Under the pieces are notes generated by a model. It ran no database searches. It worked only from the letters and a program-made list of their open reading frames with translations, and was not told the DNA's origin. From Candidatus Hydrogenedentes bacterium CG07_land_8_20_14_0_80_42_17 (GTDB taxonomy: Bacteria > UBA8481), in the NCBI GenBank assembly GCA_002780065.1, contig PEWQ01000091.1, positions 1 through 7,945 of the forward strand: a stretch of 7,945 nt of DNA, read 5' to 3'. Both the position numbers and the translations under genes were made by a program. Shown piece by piece: positions 1 through 6,869 of this stretch (positions within the stretch are counted from its first letter, which is position 1; each line of letters begins with the position of its first letter).

Positions 1-10
1 AGGTTTGTGA

Positions 11-16
11 TAAAAT
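11..16 (+). promoter_or_regulatory. Candidate -10 box for leuA, next to the start codon
   Basis: TAAAAT matches the sigma-70 -10 consensus at five of six positions, and a TG lies just upstream (TGTGATAAAAT). Only nine bases separate it from the leuA ATG, so transcription from it would begin about two to four bases before the start codon and give a nearly leaderless mRNA. The matching -35 box would lie left of the window and cannot be seen. There is no Shine-Dalgarno sequence between position 1 and the ATG, which agrees with a leaderless start. AT-rich sequence produces such boxes by chance, so this is a modest call. Confidence 0.4.
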
Positions 17-25
17 GTTTGCATT

Positions 26-1573
26 ATGAATACTGATAGAGTGATTATTTTCGATACGACATTGCGTGATGGAGAACAGTGCCCTGGCGCTTCGATGAAT
101 TTGAAGGAGAAGCTCGAAGTCGCGAGGCAGTTGGCTCGGCTCAATGTTGATGTGATGGAAGCAGGGTTTCCGATCTCGTCGCCGGGCGATTGGGAGTCGG
201 TTAATCTTATTGCAAAAGAGGTCGAAGGTCCGACGATTGTCGGACTTGCTCGAGCAATTGAGAAGGACATCGAGGCCGCAGGAACCGCAATTGCTCCGGC
301 TAAGAAGAAGCGCATTCACACCTTTATCGCAACCAGCCCGATTCACATGGAAAAGAAATTAAAAAAGAGCCCGAAAGAGGTTCTCAAGATGGCTGTAAAG
401 TCTGTCAAATTTGCGAAAACTTTTACCGACGATGTCGAGTGGAGCGCTGAGGACGCGGGCAGAAGTGAAATTGATTTTCTGGTTGAAATAGTCACTGCAG
501 TAATCGAGGCAGGAGCGACTACCGTCAATATTCCGGATACAGTCGGATATCAGATGCCGAATGCATACGGAAAAATATTTGCGGAATTGAAGGCGCGAGT
601 TCCGAATATTAATTCGTGCGTTCTTTCTACTCATTGCCATAACGACCTCGGGCTTGCTGTCGCCAATTCGCTTTCTGCGGTTCAGAACGGCGCTCGCCAA
701 ATCGAGTGCACGATAAACGGAATCGGCGAACGCGCTGGAAATTGTTCGCTCGAAGAGGCTGTGATGTCTTTGAAAGTGCGTTCGGACATTTTCGGTTTGA
801 AGACCGGAATTGTCACTGAAGAGATCTATCGGTCTTCCCGCCTGATTTCTCGAATCACAGGGTTTGCTGTTCAGCCGAACAAGGCTATTGTCGGAGCAAA
901 TGCTTTTGCTCATGAGTCTGGTATCCATCAGGATGGAGTATTGAAGCACGCGAGCACTTACGAAATCATGAAGCCCGAGCAGGTCGGAGTTTCGAAAACA
1001 AATCTTGTTCTCGGAAAACATTCCGGCAAGCATGCATTGAAACTGCGCATCGAAGATCTCGGATACAATTTGAATGATGAAGAGCTTCTAAAAACTTTTG
1101 AGAAGTTTAAAATTTTGGCGGACAAGAAAAAAGAGATATTCGACGAAGATATTGTCACATTGCTTGAGGAGGAATCGCGGTTCGCTGAGGTTTATTCTCT
1201 GACTTATCTTCAGGTGACTGCAGGCAACAGAACGATTCCTACTTCAACAGTTCAGATTAAGACAGAGAACGGAGAAGTCAGGTTTGCGGCGACTGGAGAC
1301 GGACCTGTTGATGCCACTTACAATGCGATCGATGGAATAGCCAAATTGAAGGTTGAAGTCAGCGACTACTCGATCAAGGCCATTACAAGGGGTCAGGACG
1401 CAATCGGAGAGGTAAGCTTGATTGCCACGATTGACGGAAAAAAATATCCGGGGCGCGGAGCCTCAACTGATATTATCGAAGCATCGGCAAATGCTTATAT
1501 CAATTCGATAAACAGATATTGTTCTGCGATTAAACACAAAGAGGATATTGAGAAGACTTTGAAAGGCATATAG
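26..1573 (+). CDS. leuA: 2-isopropylmalate synthase
   Basis: This enzyme condenses acetyl-CoA with 2-oxoisovalerate to form 2-isopropylmalate, the first committed step of leucine biosynthesis in the cytoplasm. The 515 residues fit a full-length bacterial LeuA. The N-terminal DRE-TIM metallolyase barrel opens with DTTLRDGEQ (residues 10-18), which holds the catalytic Arg14 and metal ligand Asp15. Further metal ligands are in HCHND (His203, His205) and GIGERAGN (Asn239). [15 protein letters not shown] (290-304) is the typical linker-side motif. Residues about 390-500 form the LeuA allosteric domain (GDGPVDA at 424-430, [10 protein letters not shown] at 453-462), so leucine feedback inhibition is expected from the family. 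The ATG at 26 places the DTTLRDGEQ motif at the normal distance from the N-terminus. No Shine-Dalgarno is visible. Homocitrate or citramalate synthase are related alternatives, but the motifs and length favour LeuA. No other leucine-pathway gene is in the window; serS follows after 3 nt. Confidence 0.95.
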   Translation: MNTDRVIIFDTTLRDGEQCPGASMNLKEKLEVARQLARLNVDVMEAGFPISSPGDWESVNLIAKEVEGPTIVGLARAIEKDIEAAGTAIAPAKKKRIHTFIATSPIHMEKKLKKSPKEVLKMAVKSVKFAKTFTDDVEWSAEDAGRSEIDFLVEIVTAVIEAGATTVNIPDTVGYQMPNAYGKIFAELKARVPNINSCVLSTHCHNDLGLAVANSLSAVQNGARQIECTINGIGERAGNCSLEEAVMSLKVRSDIFGLKTGIVTEEIYRSSRLISRITGFAVQPNKAIVGANAFAHESGIHQDGVLKHASTYEIMKPEQVGVSKTNLVLGKHSGKHALKLRIEDLGYNLNDEELLKTFEKFKILADKKKEIFDEDIVTLLEEESRFAEVYSLTYLQVTAGNRTIPTSTVQIKTENGEVRFAATGDGPVDATYNAIDGIAKLKVEVSDYSIKAITRGQDAIGEVSLIATIDGKKYPGRGASTDIIEASANAYINSINRYCSAIKHKEDIEKTLKGI

Positions 1574-1576
1574 ATT

Positions 1577-2839
1577 TTGTTAGACATAAAACTTATTAGA
1601 GACTCTGAATCTCGCAAAGAGCTTTTGCGAAAGCTTCGCAGACGCGGCGGAGAATTTTCCGAAATAGACAGGATTTTAGAATTGGATTCTGAACGTAGAA
1701 CATTGATCGCGAGAGTTGACGAACTGAAAGCAAAGCGTAATTCGAATTCGAAACAGGTTGGAGTTTTGAAGAGTCGGAAAGCTCCTGATGAAGAAGTGCT
1801 TCCGCTAATGGAGTCGGTAAGAGCTATCGGTAATGAAATTTCTTTATTGGATGAAAAGATTCGCAATATCGAAAACTCTACTTCAGAAATAATGCTGGGG
1901 ATTCCGAACACACCTTCAGACGATCTGCCTGATTCTGAGAATAAGGTCGTGAAGACTGTAGGAGAGGCTGTAGAGGGGAGAGAGGCTCATTGGGATATTT
2001 CTCTGCGCCTGGGGCTGGCTGATTTCGAGCGTGGAGTCAAACTTGCTCAGTCAAGATTTTACGTGCTTTTGGGTGACGGAGCACTTCTTGAACGCGCCCT
2101 TTCAACCTTCATGATCGACTCCGCAATTAATCGCGGATACAAAGAGGTTATGCCTCCGCTGCTTGTGAACATCGCGTCTATGACCGGTACTGGTCAATAT
2201 CCGAAATTTAAAGATGAGTATTTTGCATGCGAAAAAGACGGACTAGCTTTGATCCCTACGGCTGAGGTTCCGGTGACTAATCTTCATCGAGATGAAATTT
2301 TAGATAAACTTCCTATTCGATATTGTTCGCTTACTCCGTGCTTTAGACGCGAAGCCGGAGCCGCAGGCAAGGACACTCGCGGAGTGATTCGAGTTCATCA
2401 GTTCAATAAAGTCGAGATGGTTAAATTTGTCGAGCCGAAGGATTCGTGGAACGAATTGGAGAGTCTTGTTGAAGATGCCGAAAATGTTCTTTCAACATTG
2501 AAACTGCCTTACAGAAAAGTTCTTTTGGCCGCGAACGATGTTGGTTTTGCTTCAGCAAAAACTTATGATCTTGAGGTATGGATGCCTGGTTCGAATCGTT
2601 ATGTCGAATGCAGTTCATGCTCGAATTTTACGGACTTTCAGGCTAGAAGAATGAAGATACGATATAAGTTTGAGCAAAAGTCGAAACCGGAATTTGTTCA
2701 TACTCTGAACGGCAGTGGAGTTGCAGTGGGACGCGTCTGGGCGGCATTGATTGAAAATAATTTACAGTCCGATGGAACGATTTTAATTCCTGAGGTTTTA
2801 AGACCTTATATGAATGGAAGAGAACGCATTGGAGAATAG
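1577..2839 (+). CDS. serS: Seryl-tRNA synthetase
   Basis: This class II aminoacyl-tRNA synthetase charges tRNA-Ser (and tRNA-Sec where present) with serine. The 420 residues match the usual bacterial length. MLDIKLIRDS is the typical N-terminus, followed by a charged helical region (about 30-105) corresponding to the tRNA-binding coiled-coil arm. The catalytic domain shows HWD (138-140), the serine-pocket TAE (228-230), motif 2 around FRREAG (256-261) and HQFNKVE (274-280), SSCSNFTDFQARR (346-358), and motif 3 around TLNGSG and VGR (376-385) with VLRPYM near the end. All expected active-site segments are present, so it should be functional. The start is TTG at 1577, three bases after the leuA stop. 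It is chosen because the protein begins exactly where the family does; a weak AAAGG lies about ten bases upstream. Expression is probably coupled to leuA. The next gene begins inside its last codons. Linking a leucine-pathway gene with a synthetase is probably simple operon packing. Confidence 0.96.
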   Translation: MLDIKLIRDSESRKELLRKLRRRGGEFSEIDRILELDSERRTLIARVDELKAKRNSNSKQVGVLKSRKAPDEEVLPLMESVRAIGNEISLLDEKIRNIENSTSEIMLGIPNTPSDDLPDSENKVVKTVGEAVEGREAHWDISLRLGLADFERGVKLAQSRFYVLLGDGALLERALSTFMIDSAINRGYKEVMPPLLVNIASMTGTGQYPKFKDEYFACEKDGLALIPTAEVPVTNLHRDEILDKLPIRYCSLTPCFRREAGAAGKDTRGVIRVHQFNKVEMVKFVEPKDSWNELESLVEDAENVLSTLKLPYRKVLLAANDVGFASAKTYDLEVWMPGSNRYVECSSCSNFTDFQARRMKIRYKFEQKSKPEFVHTLNGSGVAVGRVWAALIENNLQSDGTILIPEVLRPYMNGRERIGE

Positions 2840-3746
2840 TAAAGCTGTTTTAAATTCTGAACGTATTACGCTGATATCAAAAGCTCTTGAGAATAAAATA
2901 TTTGTTCCGTTCAAGTTTGACACTCCGGAATTTTTCCCTCCTGTTGGACATCCAAGAACTATTGAATATTTCTTCAAGGTTGTTCTGCATCAATTTGGCT
3001 TTTGGTACTTGGATAATGAGAGATGGAGCGGTTCCATGTTTGCAATAATCGATAATCAACTTTTGAAGGGTTCTGATTTTATATGGAGAAGCGCGACTAA
3101 ATCGCTAATGAATAACGAAGAAGAGATTACTAATTTTTTGGATGAAGAAGGTAATTGCCCTTTGCCGATGCTGAAGGAACATCGAGATCTAACTGAAAAA
3201 TTTTCGAGATTTATTTTTGAGTATCCGGCAGAAAAAATTATCGAGGATTCAAATTCCAGCAAAGAGCCTTTGAAAAGATTAATGGAAATACTTTCTAATG
3301 CTCCGGGGTATTGCGAAGATCCATATAGAAAAAAAGCTATGTTGTTGGCAATGTCGATTGCAAATAGACCCGAGCAATTTCTGAAAGGCAGAAATGGACG
3401 CCATTTGGAAGGATGGGAGCCTGTAGTTGATTATCATATTCAGAGGACATCGCTTCGGACAGGAATGGTTGAAATTTTGGATGAAGACTTACGGAAGAGA
3501 AACATAGAAAGAAGAGTCATAGAAGCAAAAGAGGAAGATTCCATAAGGAGAGCTACTTATGATGCGATGATTCAACTTTCGAATCGATCGGGACTTTCGC
3601 ATGCGGCGATAGATTATCTCTTCTTTCAGGCGCGCAGTAGATGCCCGGAAGCAGGAGAGCCAAGATGCGCCGAATGCCTTTTCAATGCTGTTTGCGCAAT
3701 GCGCAAGGACTTATTTCAGCCGGTCTTTAGAACGACGGCTTATTAA
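2814..3746 (+). CDS. Endonuclease III-like iron-sulfur protein, unknown function
   Basis: I do not recognise this 310-residue protein as a named family, but parts are readable. The C-terminus has Cys277, Cys285, Cys288 and Cys294, spaced C-X7-C-X2-C-X5-C, one residue different from the C-X6-C-X2-C-X5-C [4Fe-4S] loop of endonuclease III and MutY. About 70 residues earlier, VVDYHIQRTSLRTG (204-217) resembles the VDTHIFRVCNRT segment of endonuclease III, putting Asp206 at the catalytic Asp position. The usual LPGVGRKTA hairpin is not recognisable; Lys173/Lys174 in DPYRKKA are only loose candidates for a catalytic Lys. The N-terminal half has an aromatic segment (FGFWY at 61-65, RWSG at 70-73, LKGSDFIWRS at 84-93) that I cannot assign. 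A base or nucleoside glycosylase-fold enzyme is the best inference; function is unknown. The ATG at 2814 overlaps serS by 26 nt with no good ribosome-binding site. A TTG at 2829 preceded by GGAAGAG is an equally plausible start. No signal peptide or membrane segment is seen. Confidence 0.8.
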   Translation: MEENALENSKAVLNSERITLISKALENKIFVPFKFDTPEFFPPVGHPRTIEYFFKVVLHQFGFWYLDNERWSGSMFAIIDNQLLKGSDFIWRSATKSLMNNEEEITNFLDEEGNCPLPMLKEHRDLTEKFSRFIFEYPAEKIIEDSNSSKEPLKRLMEILSNAPGYCEDPYRKKAMLLAMSIANRPEQFLKGRNGRHLEGWEPVVDYHIQRTSLRTGMVEILDEDLRKRNIERRVIEAKEEDSIRRATYDAMIQLSNRSGLSHAAIDYLFFQARSRCPEAGEPRCAECLFNAVCAMRKDLFQPVFRTTAY

Positions 3747-3768
3747 ACTTGCATATCGTGGGGCTGTA

Positions 3769-3819
3769 CAAAAAGTAGTCTTTTGTCATTATCTCAATGA
3801 CAAATGAAAACACTTTTTG
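3769..3819. terminator. Candidate bidirectional terminator between convergent operons
   Basis: An inner perfect 9-bp inverted repeat, TTTGTCATT (3782-3790) and AATGACAAA (3796-3804), flanks a 5-nt loop. An outer 8-bp arm pairs CAAAAAGT (3769-3776) with ACTTTTTG (3812-3819), with unpaired bases between the arms. Each strand therefore has a run of five T after the inner hairpin, as expected of a terminator that works in both directions. It lies 22 bases after the plus-strand stop and 12 bases after the minus-strand stop. The inner stem has only two G-C pairs, so intrinsic termination may be weak. Confidence 0.5.
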
Positions 3820-3831
3820 GATAAGTGCTTG

Positions 3832-4365
3832 CTACATCGCGGGTCTATCAAAGAATGGACTCTTTCCTGTGGCTGAAAGAGGGATTCCATAAGCAATTCT
3901 GATTTCAGAGGGAAATATTTTTTCCTTCAGAGCTGTGACTCCTGCTGTGTACATAATTCTGTTATCGACTCGGTGATCAGCAAGAATAGATACCAGACTT
4001 CCTATTGCGATTCCGAGATCGCCAGGCGCATACGCGCACAAAGAATTATGCCTTTCATTCTCTTCGCAATCTTTGTACCCGCACATGCCGCATGGAGAAA
4101 GATTCAGCCGCTCCATCTTCGTTCCGATTAGTATCAGAGCTTGGGCTTGAAGAATATTTTTTGAATCACGAAGAAAACCTTTATGATTGTATTCGATCGA
4201 AAGCCTTTCCATCTTCTCAGCAAACTTATCTTTATCGTCTTCACTCAGAATGATAAAGGATATTAGATCCTTTCCTTTGGCTTTCGGAGCGGTTTTTGCC
4301 GCAAGACATGCTTCCATCGCAATATCTATCAACGCTTCTTTTTCGATTCCTTTGTCAATTCTCAT
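3832..4365 (-). CDS. DUF2148 ferredoxin-like cysteine-rich protein
   Basis: This 177-residue protein belongs, by motif recognition, to the DUF2148 family, described as uncharacterised proteins with a ferredoxin-like domain; no biochemical role is established that I know of. Four conserved cysteines, Cys92, Cys95, Cys100 and Cys110 (C-X2-C-X4-C-X9-C, starting in PCGMCGYKDC), probably bind an iron-sulfur cluster. Other family-like segments are APGDLGIAIGS (113-123), ADHRVDNRIMYT (129-140) and GIPLSATGKSPFFDR (160-174), the last close to the C-terminus. The N-terminal part (AMEACLAAKTAPKAKG, 16-31) resembles a nitroreductase-like start, which I treat only as a resemblance. Length is usual for the family and nothing is truncated. 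It is the last gene of the minus-strand operon, 12 nt after the HD-GYP stop. A GGA about eight bases before the ATG is the only ribosome-binding-like sequence. A redox or electron-transfer role is inference. Confidence 0.85.
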   Translation of the reverse strand: MRIDKGIEKEALIDIAMEACLAAKTAPKAKGKDLISFIILSEDDKDKFAEKMERLSIEYNHKGFLRDSKNILQAQALILIGTKMERLNLSPCGMCGYKDCEENERHNSLCAYAPGDLGIAIGSLVSILADHRVDNRIMYTAGVTALKEKIFPSEIRIAYGIPLSATGKSPFFDRPAM

Positions 4366-4377
4366 TATTGCATCCGA

Positions 4378-5919
4378 TTACTCCAGCGCAAGAATCTCTT
4401 CAGCAGTGAGTGTGAACTTCTTCCGCATCTCATCTGTAATTACGTCATAACATTTGTAATGAATAAAAAATTCTATAATATCGCTGTCGAGCGCGCCGTT
4501 TTTTGCTTCGACTCGAATAATTTCTAAAGCTTTTTCGATACTCATCGCTCGCTTGTAAGGCCTATCCAATGCGGTCAAGGCTTCGAATATATCAACAACT
4601 GCGAGCATCTTTCCTCCAAATGGAATCTCGTTGCCCTTCAAGCCTTTCGGATAACCTTTTCCATTCAGCTTTTCATGATGCGTTCCTGCAATCAAAGGGA
4701 CTTTACTCAAATCTTCAGTCCACGGAATTGTTGAAAGTATCGATTCAGAATGAGCAACGTGCATCTCGATCTGCTTCCGTTCAGCCTCAGTGAGATTGCC
4801 TTTTCGTATTGAAAGATTTTCGAGTTCAAAATCCATTAGCAATGGCTCATCTTCGTTCTTGTAATTTTTTACTTTAACTTCTTTTAATTCCAACAACTTT
4901 TTAAACCGAGCATCATCAAGATAAGTCGGGATATTTATTTCTTCGATGAATTTCATGTTCTCTTCCCATTCCTCTTTGCGGGAAGGCTCATGCATTATCT
5001 GCATCTCAATTCTTTTACGGATAACTTCCATTCGGTTATCAGTAAGTTTGTTCTGCTTATTGAGGAGATATTCGCGAACTCCTATCTTGCCGATATCGTG
5101 GAGCATTGCGGCAATAAAAAGCTCCTTAATTTCTTCGCTCGAAAAATGTTTATCTTTAAAAATACCTTCATTGCATTTTGTAATTCGTTTTGCGAGAACA
5201 ACCATATATGCGGCGATGCGTTGAGAATGACCGCCCGTGACTTTGTCACGCGATTCGATTGACTTCGCCGATGATTCTACAATGCCGCGTAGAAGCCGCT
5301 CTATTCCGTCATACAGCGATTGCCGCTCAATCGCAATTGCCGCCTGAGAAGCTAAGAGAGTAATGAACTCGATATCGGCTTCGCTGAAACTTATTACATT
5401 TTGTTCCGTGTCTTTAACTGAATTTAACAGTATTGAGCTATCTCTTTTTTTATTTATCAGTTGAACAACTCCGACAACTTTTCCGATTCGATTCTTCATC
5501 GGAATCGTCACCATAGATTTTGTTTTGTAATTGAATTTCTTGTCGAATTCCGAATTAAATTTATATGGAGAGTCAGCAGGTATTAAATAGACGTCGTCAA
5601 AAGAAATAGGAGCGCCGGTAAGAACTACGTAGCCGGCAATATTTTCTTTGGATATTTTTAGAGTAAACGATTTAAATGGAATGAATTTTGATTTATTTAG
5701 AGCAACTGCAAATTTAAGTTTTTCTTTTCCCTCTAAAATGTAGAGACTGCCTGCGTCGGAATTTGTGACATTGCATAGAGACGATACAATGGTCTCGAGC
5801 AGAGAATCAAGGCTCTTAGCGCTTGTTAAGAGGGAAGTTATTTCGAGTAAAAGTTTGTCGCGGCTTTTGAGAGAAGCAATTTCTTTCTGATAATTTTGTG
5901 AAATTAAAGTATCTGTCAC
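4378..5919 (-). CDS. GAF and HD-GYP domain protein, probable c-di-GMP phosphodiesterase
   Basis: This is a soluble signalling hydrolase of 513 residues. A short helical start is followed by a GAF sensor domain (about 37-198), ending in a predicted helix (SEADIEFITLLASQAAIAIER). The HD-GYP domain follows: GGHSQR (229-234, His231), LHDIGKIGV (273-281, metal ligands His274 and Asp275), HVAHSE (387-392), HHE (414-416), the GYP signature (422-424), then VVDIFEALTALDRPYK (441-456). All expected metal-site residues are present, so it should be active; the family hydrolyses cyclic-di-GMP to pGpG or GMP. Unusually, about 80-95 residues sit between the HD motif and the third histidine segment. The start is GTG at 5919, overlapping the transketolase TGA by 4 nt (GTGA). 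The frame stays open upstream to 6135, but that part lies in the transketolase gene, is Arg/Cys/Ser-rich and unlike any domain, so it is rejected. No membrane segment is seen, so the GAF ligand is presumably cytoplasmic and is unknown. Confidence 0.9.
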   Translation of the reverse strand: MTDTLISQNYQKEIASLKSRDKLLLEITSLLTSAKSLDSLLETIVSSLCNVTNSDAGSLYILEGKEKLKFAVALNKSKFIPFKSFTLKISKENIAGYVVLTGAPISFDDVYLIPADSPYKFNSEFDKKFNYKTKSMVTIPMKNRIGKVVGVVQLINKKRDSSILLNSVKDTEQNVISFSEADIEFITLLASQAAIAIERQSLYDGIERLLRGIVESSAKSIESRDKVTGGHSQRIAAYMVVLAKRITKCNEGIFKDKHFSSEEIKELFIAAMLHDIGKIGVREYLLNKQNKLTDNRMEVIRKRIEMQIMHEPSRKEEWEENMKFIEEINIPTYLDDARFKKLLELKEVKVKNYKNEDEPLLMDFELENLSIRKGNLTEAERKQIEMHVAHSESILSTIPWTEDLSKVPLIAGTHHEKLNGKGYPKGLKGNEIPFGGKMLAVVDIFEALTALDRPYKRAMSIEKALEIIRVEAKNGALDSDIIEFFIHYKCYDVITDEMRKKFTLTAEEILALE

Positions 5920-6869
5920 TTTCTCGAAATCGCTTTTTTTGCGGCAATAACAATATGCTTTGCAGTCAGACCGTATTTTTCTTTCAGGGCGTCGGAATTT
6001 CCGGATTTTGCGTAAGTGTCCATCATAGCGACTTGTTCGATTGGAACAGGAAATCTCCGAGAAAGAGCCTGAGCGACAGCCGCGCCGAGCCCGCCCCAAA
6101 TCTGGTGCTCTTCGGCTGTCACAACAGCTCCGCACCTTCGAGCAAATTTTTCTAAAGTCTCTTCGTCAAGCGGCTTTATAGTGTGCATATCGATTACTGC
6201 GGCGTCGATTCCATCCTCTTTCAGCATTTCTGCCGCAATCAAAGATTCCGCAACTTCGATTCCGCATGCAACTATGGCTACTGAGCTTCCGCTTCTGGGT
6301 ATTAGAGCTTTTCCGATTTTTGCTCCAGCTCCGTTCGTATACACAACAGGAGTTTTGGCGCGGCCGGTTCTAAGAAATACCGGGCCGGAATATTCTCCGA
6401 GCTGCATTGTTAATTCATAAGCCGATATTTCGTCAGATGGCGAAATGACGGTGAAGCCCGGAAGAGATGTCATCAAGGCAATGTCCTCGATTGACATCTG
6501 GCTGACTCCGTCTTCGCCAAGAGTAATTCCTGAATGAGAGCCGACAAGTTTTACATTGAGGCCGGTAAGAGCGATTCCCATTCGGATCTGCTCGTACCCT
6601 TTGCAGATAAGAAAAGACGCGAAAGAAGATATGAACGGGAGCTTTCCGCATGCGGCAAGCCCGGCCGCAATTCCAATCATATTAGCTTCGCAAATTCCGA
6701 CATTGATAAATCGATCAGGAAATTTTTTAGAAAAACTGTATGAGCGGGTTGACTTGGAGAGATCGGCATCGAGTACAATTATCTCTTTATGCTTCTCGCC
6801 TAATTCGACAAGTGCTTTTCCATACGCATCTCTTGTCGCCGCACCCATCTTCAAAAAAAGTTTCTGCAT
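5916..6869 (-). CDS. Transketolase, C-terminal subunit
   Basis: This 317-residue protein is the second half of a split transketolase: the pyrimidine-binding domain plus the C-terminal domain. With the N-terminal subunit it transfers two-carbon ketol units between sugar phosphates in the non-oxidative pentose phosphate pathway. LDADLSKSTRS (33-43) opens the Pyr domain. NVGICEAN (56-63) contains Glu61, at the position of the catalytic Glu that activates the thiamine aminopyrimidine. Further matches are GYEQIR (91-96), SHSGITLGEDGVSQ (111-124), SPSDEISA (143-150) and FLRTGR (165-170). The C-terminal domain begins near SVAIVACG (196-203) and includes TAEEH (251-255). A DXS-like enzyme is unlikely because the subunits are separate and the motifs are transketolase-like. 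The ATG at 6869 shares one base with the upstream stop (TAATG), implying coupled translation and balanced subunits. A second in-frame ATG at codon 8 (MGAATRDAYG) resembles the N-terminus of many homologues and could be the true start. Confidence 0.93.
   Translation of the reverse strand: MQKLFLKMGAATRDAYGKALVELGEKHKEIIVLDADLSKSTRSYSFSKKFPDRFINVGICEANMIGIAAGLAACGKLPFISSFASFLICKGYEQIRMGIALTGLNVKLVGSHSGITLGEDGVSQMSIEDIALMTSLPGFTVISPSDEISAYELTMQLGEYSGPVFLRTGRAKTPVVYTNGAGAKIGKALIPRSGSSVAIVACGIEVAESLIAAEMLKEDGIDAAVIDMHTIKPLDEETLEKFARRCGAVVTAEEHQIWGGLGAAVAQALSRRFPVPIEQVAMMDTYAKSGNSDALKEKYGLTAKHIVIAAKKAISRK

Noticed and set aside
359-1033. A 224-codon minus-strand open frame inside leuA.
   Set aside because: It is antisense to a well-conserved enzyme, its translation resembles no domain, and leuA codon constraints explain the lack of stops.
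5920-6135. A 72-residue N-terminal extension of the HD-GYP reading frame.
   Set aside because: It lies wholly inside the transketolase C-subunit gene in another frame and is Arg/Cys/Ser-rich. The GTG at 5919 gives a standard 4-nt overlap and a sensible N-terminus.
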